Shown: positions 53,609 through 62,011 of the stretch, in pieces
Layout of the letters: the number at the start of each line of letters is the position of its first letter
Numbering within the stretch: the first letter of the stretch is position 1
Made by a program: the position numbers and the translations under genes
The notes under the pieces: model-generated
What the model was told of the DNA's origin: nothing
Seen by the model: the letters and a program-made list of their open reading frames with translations, nothing else
Database searches by the model: none
DNA from: Alphaproteobacteria bacterium
GTDB taxonomy: Bacteria > Pseudomonadota > Alphaproteobacteria > SMXP01
Length of the DNA: 64,000 bases
Direction: 5' to 3'
NCBI GenBank assembly: GCA_028285305.1
Contig: JANQPV010000026.1
Span: 1-64,000, forward strand

Positions 53609-54379
53609 GTGTCAAAATCCGTTAGCCAATCATCTCAACCAAACAGTCCGTCCGCCATCCTTTTCGACCTTGATGACACACTGATCAACACCTATCGGCA
53701 CCAGGACCCCGGCGAGCTTTGGCGAGAAGTGATCGAAGATCAAAGCCACATTTTTCCGGATGAGACGACAGATGACATCCACAGGTCAATTCAGGACACG
53801 GCCCAAACCATTTGGAACGAATTGCAGGACCGTACCGGCCCCTGGCTGTCCATGACCGAGATCCGGCAAGAAATCGTAAAGTCGGCGTTCACCTCGATGG
53901 GCCTCAATCACCACCACAAAGCACAAGGCCTGGCGGACGAATTCACCCGGCGGCGCGAAGAGAGCTTTTCTATGGCGGAGGGTTCCATTGAGATCCTCAC
54001 ACATCTGCGCGAAGCCGGAGTGCGCTTGGCACTCGTGACAAACGGCGCATCCGTGTCCCAGCGATGGAAAATCAACCGCTTCAATTTGGCCGATTACTTC
54101 GACCACATACAGATCCAAGAAGAGGCCGGTGTGGGCAAACCCCATCCGGATGCCTACCGTAAAGCAACAGCGGCATTGGGAGTAAACCCCTCGTCAACCT
54201 GGATGGTAGGCGACAATTATGAGTGGGAAGTGGTGGCGCCCAAGAGCCATGGCATATTCTCGATATGGTATAATCCCACGGGTCTCGACATTCCCACTGA
54301 CGCTCCCCACGAACCGGACCATCACGTGCAATCTCACGCGGAAACGCTCGATCTCTTCAAGGCGGTCTCAACACTTTGA
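53609..54379 (+). CDS. HAD-superfamily hydrolase (phosphatase)
   Basis: From a GTG at 53609, with GGGGG before it, the product is 256 residues: motif I ILFDLDDTLINT, motif II VTNGA, Lys in GVGKPHPDAY and motif IV WMVGDNYEWEVV. It belongs to the YjjG/N-acylneuraminate-9-phosphatase-like group. The frame is open back to 53372 inside ubiA, but that extension is in a different frame of a real gene and is rejected. It follows the ubiA stop by 2 bp. Confidence 0.9.
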   Translation: MSKSVSQSSQPNSPSAILFDLDDTLINTYRHQDPGELWREVIEDQSHIFPDETTDDIHRSIQDTAQTIWNELQDRTGPWLSMTEIRQEIVKSAFTSMGLNHHHKAQGLADEFTRRREESFSMAEGSIEILTHLREAGVRLALVTNGASVSQRWKINRFNLADYFDHIQIQEEAGVGKPHPDAYRKATAALGVNPSSTWMVGDNYEWEVVAPKSHGIFSIWYNPTGLDIPTDAPHEPDHHVQSHAETLDLFKAVSTL

Positions 54380-54461
54380 TCCGCGCTCAACTGGATTGAT
54401 TTCGATTTGAGCACCAACCAACGCGGGCTTTAATTTCCATGGCACACGCATCGCTTAACAC

Positions 54462-55115
54462 ATGAGTTTGACGGATCCAGCATCGTTTGTGCGTGAGAAC
54501 ACACGTCCGAACGGTGTGCCACTCGTACCCGAGATCGAGCTCTTTCTCGCCGACGAGCTTGTACCGATTTGGCAGCTCACGGAGGAAGAGCTTAGCGAGT
54601 CGGGCCTGCCGCCGCCCTTCTGGGCCTTTGCCTGGGCCGGAGGACAGGCGCTTGCCCGCTACCTTCTCGATCATCCAGAGCTGGTTCTCGGAAAACGCGT
54701 GCTCGACTTTGCCTCCGGATGTGGGATATCAGCGATTGCCGCGGCGAGAGCGGGCGCGAAGTCCGTGCTCGCCGCCGACATTGATCCCTTTGCCGCCGCC
54801 GCGTGCGCACTCAATGCAAGCCATAACAAAGTCCCGATCACGACAACAACAGACGATCTTGTAGGCCAGTCCACGAACCACTGGGACGTAATCATCACCG
54901 GCGACATTTGTTACGAACAGCCCCTCGCCGACCAGGTCACTGGGTGGCTGTCACAAGCCGCAGCTCTAGGAAAATTGGTGCTGATTGGAGACCCCGGCCG
55001 CACCTATCTCCCAAAGGCCGGGCTGGAAAAACTGGTGTCCTACGCTGTCAAAACCACACGCGAGCTGGAAGATACGGACGTGCGTAATACGACGGTGTGG
55101 CAGGTATTAGGCTAA
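54462..55115 (+). CDS. ETFB lysine-methyltransferase-like protein
   Basis: A 217-residue class I methyltransferase with the family pattern LPPPFWAFAWAGGQALARYL, motif I VLDFASGCGISAIAAARAG and the D/E acid in AADIDPFA. The family methylates electron-transfer flavoprotein beta subunit (EtfB) lysines; the substrate here is inferred from family. It lies 82 bp after the HAD gene and may share its transcript. Confidence 0.88.
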   Translation: MSLTDPASFVRENTRPNGVPLVPEIELFLADELVPIWQLTEEELSESGLPPPFWAFAWAGGQALARYLLDHPELVLGKRVLDFASGCGISAIAAARAGAKSVLAADIDPFAAAACALNASHNKVPITTTTDDLVGQSTNHWDVIITGDICYEQPLADQVTGWLSQAAALGKLVLIGDPGRTYLPKAGLEKLVSYAVKTTRELEDTDVRNTTVWQVLG

Positions 55116-55120
55116 CTCTC

Positions 55121-55137
55121 ATTACCTTCCAGGTAAT
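55121..55137. promoter_or_regulatory. Perfect palindrome upstream of XRE gene
   Basis: ATTACCT-TCC-AGGTAAT is a perfect 7-bp inverted repeat with a 3-bp spacer, 60 bp upstream of the regulator start and 6 bp after the methyltransferase stop. It is the type of site an XRE autoregulator uses; the link is an inference. Confidence 0.6.
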
Positions 55138-55197
55138 GTATTTCCATACCCAGATCGCATAAGATGCTCCCAACATTCCTCCAGGAGGACATCTGCA

Positions 55198-56010
55198 ATG
55201 AATCAGCAAGTCTCTCTCGACAAAGAATTCGGCAATCTTCTCCGCCATTGGCGCCAGCAAAAGCGAGTCAGCCAACTGGACCTCGGCCTCCAAGCTGACG
55301 TCTCGGCCCGACACATCAGTTTCATTGAGACTGGGCGGTCAAAGCCCAGCCGGGATATGGTCCTCTGCTTAGCCGAGGTCCTCGACGTTCCTCTCCGGGA
55401 ACGCAACACATTGCTCACGGCGGCCGGGTTTGCACCGGTCTTCAGGGAAACCGGATTGCAGGAGCAAGAAATGGAGACCGTGCGCAGTGCTCTCGACTCG
55501 TTCCTTGCAAAGATGGAACCGTTTCCCGCCCTCGTGACGGATCGGTCTTGGAATATTCTGATGGCGAATGGAGCGGCATTACGGGTCTTCAGCCAATTCT
55601 TGGCCGACCCCGGAAACCAAGCGATGAACGTCATGGACACGGTCTTCAATCCCGCCGGCATGCGGCCATTCGTGCGGAATTGGGAAGGACTTGCCAGTTA
55701 CTTTCTACGCCGTCTGGAATTCGAGGTGGCGGACGGGCTTAATCCTGAACTAGATCTCGTCATGCAGCGCATCCGTTCGTACCCGGACGTGAGCACCTTG
55801 TCCAAGCTCCCCCAACCATCCGTGAACAATGCGCCGGTCATAAACCTGGAACTCGAGAAGGACGGCCTTGAAATGGCCCTATTCACGACCATCGCCACCT
55901 TCGGCACGGCGCAAGACATCACGTTGCAAGAACTCCGCCTCGAGACGTTTTTTCCGGGTAATGCGGAAACCGGAGCGCTCCTGGAACAATGGGCGAAGGA
56001 GACGCATTGA
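55198..56010 (+). CDS. XRE-family regulator with MmyB-like ligand domain
   Basis: A 270-residue regulator: N-terminal helix-turn-helix (LLRHWRQQKRVSQLDLGLQA with RHISFIETGRSKPSR, about 10-65) and an MmyB/PAS-like ligand domain (about 100-265) starting PFPALVTDRSWNILMAN. MmyB regulators bind fatty acids or other hydrophobic ligands. GGAGGA precedes the ATG. No obvious target gene is linked. Confidence 0.92.
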   Translation: MNQQVSLDKEFGNLLRHWRQQKRVSQLDLGLQADVSARHISFIETGRSKPSRDMVLCLAEVLDVPLRERNTLLTAAGFAPVFRETGLQEQEMETVRSALDSFLAKMEPFPALVTDRSWNILMANGAALRVFSQFLADPGNQAMNVMDTVFNPAGMRPFVRNWEGLASYFLRRLEFEVADGLNPELDLVMQRIRSYPDVSTLSKLPQPSVNNAPVINLELEKDGLEMALFTTIATFGTAQDITLQELRLETFFPGNAETGALLEQWAKETH

Positions 56011-56191
56011 CGTCGATTGTGACTTCCCCGGGCAATCTCTATGCACACTCAGATCTGGTGCCCCCCCCCGCTGAAAGTGGGGGAATACTCCGAGTTCAAC
56101 TCAGTGCCAACCGAGGGTCATTTCCCCGGCGAGCGATCGAAGAACGCGCTGACCGGGGATCCTGTTCGTGGTGCAAAACATCGAGTCTGTT

Positions 56192-56884
56192 CTAATGATG
56201 ATTGTGTTTGCTTTCCACTGAACCGCGCGTCAAATGCCACTTGATCAGAGGCAAGTGCTGGCGGCCAATGAAGATATCGTCAGCCACCAGATAAGTGGGC
56301 GTGTCTATGACGTTGATATCGTCGAGCGCTTTTTGATTGGTTTCAAGGTCCCCAGGACCCGCGTTCAATACGTAAAGCGTAAATCCCTCAGCGTCTTCAT
56401 TGAGTTCTTGGATCAAGGACGCCATATCGTCGATGCTTTCAATGTCGAGTTCTTGGCGCCAAAATCGTTCAAACGAGGCCGAGACGTAGCGATCCGCAAA
56501 AGGCGGCGGCTGTTTTCGTGCCCACAGAAGCCCCATCGCAAAGAGATCGGAGTCAACCGTCCGTGTGGGACGGATAAGGGTCAATCCTTGTTGCTTGGCA
56601 TACCTGTCCTGATCCGCAATGATGTACCGGGCCCGCACCATCGCATGCCGCTTGGCGACGTCCTCGGGCAGAGGTTCATCGCGTGGTTGCTCCGTATAGA
56701 CTGCGTACGCTGAGTCCTTCATAACGTAAGGGCGCCAATCCACATGAAGCCCTAATTCGTCGGCCAGCGCTTGCGTCGGCTTGATAGCGAGAAACGAATT
56801 GGCACTCTTCACATCAACAAAGACAGCCAAAGGCGATGCGAGTTCAAGTTCGCCCACTTCATAAAGTTTGCGGCCCTCACTCAT
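56192..56884 (-). CDS. DsbA-fold / HCCA-isomerase-like protein, second of pair
   Basis: A 230-residue thioredoxin-fold protein with the 2-hydroxychromene-2-carboxylate isomerase type start (AVFVDVKSANSFLAIKPTQAL) and no CxxC. The late TYLVADDIFIGRQHLPLIKW matches the closing strand and helix of the family. It overlaps its paralogue upstream by 4 bp and is likely to form a complex or act in sequence. The substrate is unknown; the fold is shared with kappa-class GSTs. Confidence 0.85.
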   Translation of the reverse strand: MSEGRKLYEVGELELASPLAVFVDVKSANSFLAIKPTQALADELGLHVDWRPYVMKDSAYAVYTEQPRDEPLPEDVAKRHAMVRARYIIADQDRYAKQQGLTLIRPTRTVDSDLFAMGLLWARKQPPPFADRYVSASFERFWRQELDIESIDDMASLIQELNEDAEGFTLYVLNAGPGDLETNQKALDDINVIDTPTYLVADDIFIGRQHLPLIKWHLTRGSVESKHNHH

Positions 56885-57597
56885 GGCAATGACGCCTCGT
56901 AGGCAATATCGGGCGCGGGCCCATCCTGCCCTGACAAATACCAGTCGAGATAAGGCAAGTGTTCGCGGCCAAAATAGATCTCTCCTCCGATCACAAACGA
57001 AGGCACGCCGTAAAAGCCAGCCGGATGAAGCGCCGCTTGCAGCGCGTCGTGGATGCGGTGACCCTCGCCCTCGAAATATTCGGCGAAACCCTCTGGCTCT
57101 CCGCCAGCCTCCACGATCAGCTTCTCGATTTCCATTGGAGCGTCGATGGTGAGTTCGCGCTTAAAGAAGCGCTCGAACGCGAGATCAAGATACTTGCGAA
57201 ACGCCGCGCGATCCTGGTCACGCATCCACAACAAGCCGATACTCGCCGGCGATGAATCCCAGATCTGCCGAGGCCCCAATAATGTTAAGCCGCGCAGGGA
57301 CGCATAGCGCTTGGCATCATGGTACGCATACTTTACCCAAGCCCATTGACGCGGCGAACGATCACCCTCCAAGACCTTGCCACCCTCGCCCGCTTTCGCG
57401 TTGCCGAGATAGCTTGGAATATCAAGGGTCAGAGGCCGCCAATCGAAGAGGACACCATACTTGTCTTCCAAAGCATAGGTTAGGTCCTTCGCCAAAAACG
57501 CATACGGACTTTTTATATCCGTATAGACAATAACCGGCGCATCTGAACACAAGGGATCGGAGGGGTCGATTTTGTGCACGTATCTACTCCGACACAT
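56881..57597 (-). CDS. DsbA-fold / HCCA-isomerase-like protein, first of pair
   Basis: A 238-residue paralogue of the gene downstream: APVIVYTDIKSPYAFLAKDL at the start and GVPSFVIGGEIYFGREHLPY at the end, again with no CxxC. HCCA isomerases act on aromatic-ring-cleavage products and need glutathione. The pair is co-transcribed (ATGA overlap). Start at 57597 has a weak ribosome-binding site, so an internal start cannot be excluded. Confidence 0.87.
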   Translation of the reverse strand: MCRSRYVHKIDPSDPLCSDAPVIVYTDIKSPYAFLAKDLTYALEDKYGVLFDWRPLTLDIPSYLGNAKAGEGGKVLEGDRSPRQWAWVKYAYHDAKRYASLRGLTLLGPRQIWDSSPASIGLLWMRDQDRAAFRKYLDLAFERFFKRELTIDAPMEIEKLIVEAGGEPEGFAEYFEGEGHRIHDALQAALHPAGFYGVPSFVIGGEIYFGREHLPYLDWYLSGQDGPAPDIAYEASLP

Positions 57598-57639
57598 ATT
57601 TTGCAGTTTAATCGAGACTAATCGTCGAGCAGCGCCCTA

Positions 57640-58188
57640 TCAAGGGTCGTTAGAGCGAAAACGATCTTGGAGCTTTCGCACGCGGGCGCGCACGGACGCA
57701 GCTTCATCGTTTTGCGCTGCTTGAAGCGCAGACCGGGCCTTATCCCAATAATGGCTATGAGCCTCACCCACTGCACAGAGCGCATCCAATGACCAAGCCC
57801 GCAAAAACGGTCGGCGATGGCTCAAGAGAGGCGTCAACCAAACGACCAGCTTGCGAGCCTGGGCTTCATCGAGCCGAAGACAACCAATGCTTTGACAAAT
57901 GTGGAGCTGGGCGACCCACGACTGAAGAGTTGAAATCAGATCCGTCAAACGTTTCGTCTGAGACTTGGAGAGCTCTCCGCCGTTCTCAAGCCAAGACTTA
58001 AGGAGCCACGTCGATCCATCGCTCATCGCCGGTTCGACATCCGCAAGCAAATCAATGAGATCGTTAATGTAGTTTGCATCCGACGAGAACCTGGCTTCGA
58101 GAGTCTTCAGAATCGCAACGGTTTTTCCATCGTATTCAGAAAGACCAGCCCGGACCTCTCCTTTCAAAAGGTTCTCCTCGCTATCCAA
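57640..58188 (-). CDS. HEAT/ARM-like helical protein, unknown function
   Basis: A 182-residue all-helical protein with WLLKSWLENGGELSKSQTKR and RAWSLDALCAVGEAHSHYWD, which read like HEAT or ARM repeat helices. No motif defines a function. The start is a TTG at 58188, ten bp from the stop of the upstream gene on the same strand. Confidence 0.7.
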   Translation of the reverse strand: MDSEENLLKGEVRAGLSEYDGKTVAILKTLEARFSSDANYINDLIDLLADVEPAMSDGSTWLLKSWLENGGELSKSQTKRLTDLISTLQSWVAQLHICQSIGCLRLDEAQARKLVVWLTPLLSHRRPFLRAWSLDALCAVGEAHSHYWDKARSALQAAQNDEAASVRARVRKLQDRFRSNDP

Positions 58189-58197
58189 CAGCGACGA

Positions 58198-58698
58198 TTA
58201 AGGCCCGATCGGCCGCCCTTGCGCCGGTCGATCAAAATCACCCTTCCGGAAATTGGAGGAGTCGATATCCATCGGCGGCAAAGCTGCGCTTGTCGTTCCC
58301 TCGTGGACACACACCCGGCGAAGGATACGCCACTCCTCGCCGCGCTTTTGGTAGTCATCCAGATAGCGCCCATTCCAAATCTCAAGAGCCCCATTATCCG
58401 CCCGATACAAATACGTGACGTTGTAGACCTCCCCTTTGGCGTGGGTGCCGTCTTCGTCGAGCTCGATCAGGTGATTGAAAATGCAGTGCATCGTCGAGCG
58501 CCATCCCAAATGGCTTTCCATGCACAGATCCACAAACTCATAGGCGTTGCCGACAAACACACCGTGATCATCGGTGGCCTCCGGCCAATAGGCGCGCTTC
58601 ATCTCGTCCGGGTCCAACCGATCCACCCCCCGGCAATAGCGTTTCGCCACATCGCGAATGGCTTCCAAGTCGGCGAGCTGGGTCTGAGTATAAGGCAT
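58198..58698 (-). CDS. SnoaL/NTF2-like protein
   Basis: A 166-residue NTF2-fold protein with DLEAIRDVAKRYCRGVDRLD, THAKGEVYNVTYLYRADNGA and YLDDYQKRGEEWRILRRV, the pattern of the SnoaL-like/scytalone dehydratase-like group. The ATG at 58698 has GGGAGG six bases upstream. It lies between the HEAT-like and MFS genes on the same strand; the group may be one transcript. Confidence 0.85.
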   Translation of the reverse strand: MPYTQTQLADLEAIRDVAKRYCRGVDRLDPDEMKRAYWPEATDDHGVFVGNAYEFVDLCMESHLGWRSTMHCIFNHLIELDEDGTHAKGEVYNVTYLYRADNGALEIWNGRYLDDYQKRGEEWRILRRVCVHEGTTSAALPPMDIDSSNFRKGDFDRPAQGRPIGP

Positions 58699-58736
58699 AG
58701 GCATCCTCCCTCTTCAGCCGTATCTTGAACGCGTTT

Positions 58737-59993
58737 TCAGAGACGGTCAAATTTGCGCAGCTCCGGAAACCATCTCGCCCACAGGCCGGTAACAAAGAGA
58801 GAGGCCACCCCGCCGAACACCGCCGCCCCCACAGGGCCGAAGAGCCGCGCCGTCACCCCGCTTTCGAATTCCCCGAGCTCGTTTGAGGCCCCAATAAAAA
58901 GAAACGAAACCGACGCGACGCGGCCTCGCATCGGGTCCGGCGTGACAATCTGCATCAGCGTCTGACGGACATACACCGAGAGCATATCGGCGCCGCCCAA
59001 AACCGCGAGAGCCATCATCGAGAGCAAAAACGACTTCGACACCGCAAACACAAGTGTCGCCACACCGAAGACCGCGACGCCGGCAAACATGGTAAGCCCG
59101 GCGCGCTGGCGCGGCGGCCGAATGGCAATAACAAAGGCAACCATCGCCGCCCCAATTGTGGGTGCTGCGCGTAAGAACCCATACCCCTCAGCTCCGACAA
59201 AGAGCACGTCTCTAGCAAAGACCGGCAAAAGTGCCGTCACACCGCCCAACAAAACAGCAGCCAGATCAAGAGAAATCGCCCCAAAGATAATCTTGTTGCC
59301 CCAAACAAAGCGCAGCCCTTCCTTCATAAGCTCGATCCGAGAGCCGTTCTGGGATTCAGGTTTTGTATTGGTACGGATCAACGCATAGAGAATGAAAGCA
59401 ACCGCGTAGAACGCCATACAGAACCCATACGCGTGAGCAGGTGAAATCGCGATGAGGAACCCGGAAACTCCAAGACCAACAATGGTTCCCGACTGAAACG
59501 CCAGCGAGTTCCAGGCAATCGCCCGCGGCAATAGATTCCGGGGAACCAGCATCGGCGCCAGAGCCGTCCCTGCGGGCGCACGAAAGGCCCGGGCAATCCC
59601 AAAGAGAAACGCAACCCCGATGAGCGTCCAAACGGTGGCCGTACCGGTCAGCGCCGTAACCGCGAGGATCAGTGCTGTCGCTATTTCGCCCACATAGCAA
59701 AAGAGAAGTACGTTGCGCCGCGTATGACGATCTGCCACTTCGCCGGCGGGCAGGGTCAAAGCCATCAGAGGCAAGAAGGTCGCAAGACCGAGTATCCCGA
59801 CCCACAGGGCCGACTCTGCCACGGTGCCGGTGACCCTCGCGATTTCGTAGATCTGCCATCCCATCGTTGCACTTTGGGCGGCGGTTCCGAGCACACCGCA
59901 AAACCGCGCTACCCACATCAGGAGGTAGTCCCGTTCTCTCAACAAGGCGCGGGCGGAATCGTCTGGAGAGTCTGTTTCGCCAATATCAGTCAT
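58737..59993 (-). CDS. MFS transporter (EntS-like)
   Basis: A 418-residue transporter with about twelve membrane helices and the MFS motif GEVADRHTRRNVLLF between helices 2 and 3. It resembles the MFS_3/enterobactin-exporter group that pumps out small molecules. The substrate cannot be told; there is no siderophore gene nearby. It ends 39 bp before the SnoaL-like gene start. Confidence 0.9.
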   Translation of the reverse strand: MTDIGETDSPDDSARALLRERDYLLMWVARFCGVLGTAAQSATMGWQIYEIARVTGTVAESALWVGILGLATFLPLMALTLPAGEVADRHTRRNVLLFCYVGEIATALILAVTALTGTATVWTLIGVAFLFGIARAFRAPAGTALAPMLVPRNLLPRAIAWNSLAFQSGTIVGLGVSGFLIAISPAHAYGFCMAFYAVAFILYALIRTNTKPESQNGSRIELMKEGLRFVWGNKIIFGAISLDLAAVLLGGVTALLPVFARDVLFVGAEGYGFLRAAPTIGAAMVAFVIAIRPPRQRAGLTMFAGVAVFGVATLVFAVSKSFLLSMMALAVLGGADMLSVYVRQTLMQIVTPDPMRGRVASVSFLFIGASNELGEFESGVTARLFGPVGAAVFGGVASLFVTGLWARWFPELRKFDRL

Positions 59994-60149
59994 GATGGAG
60001 GGGGAGATTCGAAAGGATTTAGGAGTTCGTCAAGCCAGACTGTCTTTGCGATCCGGCATTAGTCGGCGCGGCAATCCGGACATCCCAACTAGGAACAACT
60101 TGCCCGCGGGTTGCTTCGGCGAGCAATCACACGTCGCAATGCCCCTTAT

Positions 60150-61001
60150 CTACCCTTTCATGAAGTCTTCGAACGCTTGCTCGAAGTCGGGATGCCACCT
60201 GGAAAGCGCCGGCCGGTTCTTGATGATATCATCCGTATTCCACTGAATCCGCTTCTCGTCGATTTCTCGCGTCACATCATTGTCTGGACACAGAATATAA
60301 AAATCGCCTCTCTGAAGGCTTTCGAGCATAAAGTCGACAAGCTGCTCCGGCGTCCAGGCCGCGTCCGGCTTCTCAGGCAAGAACCGCGAGATCATTCCCG
60401 TGTAGGTGAAACCGGGGACCAGCAGATGCGCGGTCACGGGACAATTTTCGATTTGACGAAACGCATGGGCCAAGGACTCCGTGTAGGTGAGCACACCGGC
60501 CTTCGACATATTATAGGCATAGTTGCCCGGCGGCTTTGTAATGCCTTGCTTGGACCCTGTATTGATGACAAGCGAAGGTTCGGGCGCGGCGAGCATGTCG
60601 GGCAAAAATGCCTGACACCCATGAATGACCCCCCACAAATTGATCTCAATGAGCTTTTTCCAGTTTTCCAGGTCTTCCCACGGCGATTTTGTGGGAAGCC
60701 CAGTGCCGGCGTTGTTCATGAGAATAGACACTTCTCCCAGGTGTTTGTCGGCCTGCTCTTTAAGTTGTTGAACTTCTTCCATCGAGGACACATCGCACTG
60801 CGAGCAAATGTACGAAGCACCTTTCGCGTCAATCTCAGAGAGTTGTTTCACCGCGAGCGCAAGAGCCTCTCCATCGCGGTCCGCCACGAGAACGCTCAAT
60901 CCGTTACTTAGAAACCGTTTTGCCGTCGCCAGGCCGATGCCGTTCGCACCCCCGGTAATAACGGCCGTGTTCCCTGGGGTGTTCCATACATGATTTGTCA
61001 T
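60150..61001 (-). CDS. Short-chain dehydrogenase/reductase
   Basis: A 283-residue SDR: cofactor motif VITGGANGIGLATAKRF, NNAGTG, the catalytic Ser in LVINTGSKQGITK, and YxxxK in NYAYNMSKAGVLTYTE. The ATG at 61001 is used with a GGAG upstream. The product of the longer frame (to 61070) has no family match. Cofactor is NAD(P)(H). It is monocistronic, oriented like the Hsp20 gene and separated from it by a terminator. Confidence 0.92.
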   Translation of the reverse strand: MTNHVWNTPGNTAVITGGANGIGLATAKRFLSNGLSVLVADRDGEALALAVKQLSEIDAKGASYICSQCDVSSMEEVQQLKEQADKHLGEVSILMNNAGTGLPTKSPWEDLENWKKLIEINLWGVIHGCQAFLPDMLAAPEPSLVINTGSKQGITKPPGNYAYNMSKAGVLTYTESLAHAFRQIENCPVTAHLLVPGFTYTGMISRFLPEKPDAAWTPEQLVDFMLESLQRGDFYILCPDNDVTREIDEKRIQWNTDDIIKNRPALSRWHPDFEQAFEDFMKG

Positions 61002-61073
61002 AGTTTCTCCGCCCTCTGCGTGCTCGCCGCGCTGGTGTTCGAGTCTCGTGCTGTTGTGCCCCGAATTCACCTA

Positions 61074-61104
61074 ATAAAAAAGGCCCGCTTCCACGAAGCG
61101 GGCC
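61074..61104 (-). terminator. Rho-independent terminator of the Hsp20 gene
   Basis: On the minus strand, GGCCCGCTT-CGTGG-AAGCGGGCC (perfect 9-bp stem) is followed by TTTTTT. It is 37 bp beyond the Hsp20 stop. Confidence 0.9.
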
Positions 61105-61140
61105 ACCAAAATTTGCAAGAGGTTATCAAGAGAGTGATTT

Positions 61141-61650
61141 CTAGCCTTTGCCAATACTGATTTTGCGCGTCTTTTCTTGAGCTTCCGGCAATTTGGGGAC
61201 AGTCAGCTTCAAGACGCCTTTGGAAAAGTCCGCCTTAATGCTCTCAACATCCACATCGGGCGGCAGTGAAAAGCGCCTTTGAAAGCGTCCGTAGCTGCGC
61301 TCGATCCGCACGGGATTGTCTTCTTCTCCCTCGGTGTGCTCGGTCTTCTTTTCGCCGGTTAGCGTCAATACGCCGTCGGTTACGGTGACGTCGATATCGT
61401 CTTCGTCCATCCCCGGCAATTCAGCGGAGATTATATAGTCCGATTTCTTTTCGACGACGTCCACTTGGGGGGAGAGAGACTGCAGACCATTATCGGCCAA
61501 ACCAAACCGAGTGGGAAGTCTGGATCCGGTGAAGAAGTCTTCAAACAGACGATCCATTTCTCTGTGAAGGGAGTCAAACGGGTCTTGGTGGTCGCGGCGG
61601 GCGACATTTGAGGAATGACGGTTCCAGGGAACCATATCGCGAATGCTCAT
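61141..61650 (-). CDS. Small heat-shock protein Hsp20
   Basis: A 169-residue ATP-independent holdase: N-terminal region (MSIRDMVPWNRHSSN), an alpha-crystallin domain (about 65-155: VDVVEKKSDYIISAELPGMD, RRFSLPPDVDVESIKADFSK, GVLKLTVPKLPE), and a C-terminal tail. The ATG at 61650 has AAAGGAG nearby. The longer frame to 61743 is rejected as it overlaps the promoter. It is followed by a strong terminator and preceded by a sigma-32-like promoter. Confidence 0.94.
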   Translation of the reverse strand: MSIRDMVPWNRHSSNVARRDHQDPFDSLHREMDRLFEDFFTGSRLPTRFGLADNGLQSLSPQVDVVEKKSDYIISAELPGMDEDDIDVTVTDGVLTLTGEKKTEHTEGEEDNPVRIERSYGRFQRRFSLPPDVDVESIKADFSKGVLKLTVPKLPEAQEKTRKISIGKG

Positions 61651-61715
61651 AAGTAGCTCCTTTAGTGTTAGCAAGCGTTGAGAGCGGCCCAAACCAGCGG
61701 CACCGCTCACTAGAT

Positions 61716-61744
61716 ATATCGGGGCGGAATCATCCCCGTTCAAG
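61716..61744 (-). promoter_or_regulatory. Sigma-32 (RpoH)-like heat-shock promoter for hsp20
   Basis: On the minus strand CTTGAA (61739-61744), 14 nt and then CCCCGATAT (61716-61724) match the heat-shock consensus CTTGAA ... CCCCATnT well. It lies about 65 bp upstream of the Hsp20 start codon. The match is by eye. Confidence 0.7.
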
Positions 61745-61862
61745 TGGGGAAAGAGTGCCCGAATGAGTGGACAAGATCGTTGACGGAGATCAAATTCGAG
61801 AGAAAAGCTGGCCTGTTCTCACCTAGAAGACTTTCAAGACTTCCTCTCTCCACCCTGACATT

Positions 61863-61914
61863 CCCCCGCCAAGGACCTCAGGTCCGCGGAGCGGGGGCCC
61901 AGTGCGTCTACTGG
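61863..61914. other. Stacked inverted repeats between hsp20 and CoA-transferase genes
   Basis: CCCCCGC/GCGGGGG (61863-61869 and 61891-61897) encloses a second stem GGACC/GGTCC (61873-61877, 61881-61885), and CCAGT/ACTGG (61899-61903, 61910-61914) adjoins it. The rest of 61651-62011 holds the hsp20 leader and promoter. I see no gene here; it may be a structured RNA or a terminator for the 3' end of the downstream-lying CoA-transferase gene. Confidence 0.5.
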
Positions 61915-62011
61915 AACTCCACTGTCAGAGGGAAGAAAGAATGCAACAATGGATCCCCTGTCTCGCGCTGAAGCGCTGCCGGGGAAGGTGCAAGTGTGGC
62001 GGAACGGCGCA

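Noticed and set aside
56061-56069. Run of nine C as a phase-variable tract
   Set aside because: It lies outside any gene, after the XRE stop, and pairs with a nearby G run as a weak hairpin.
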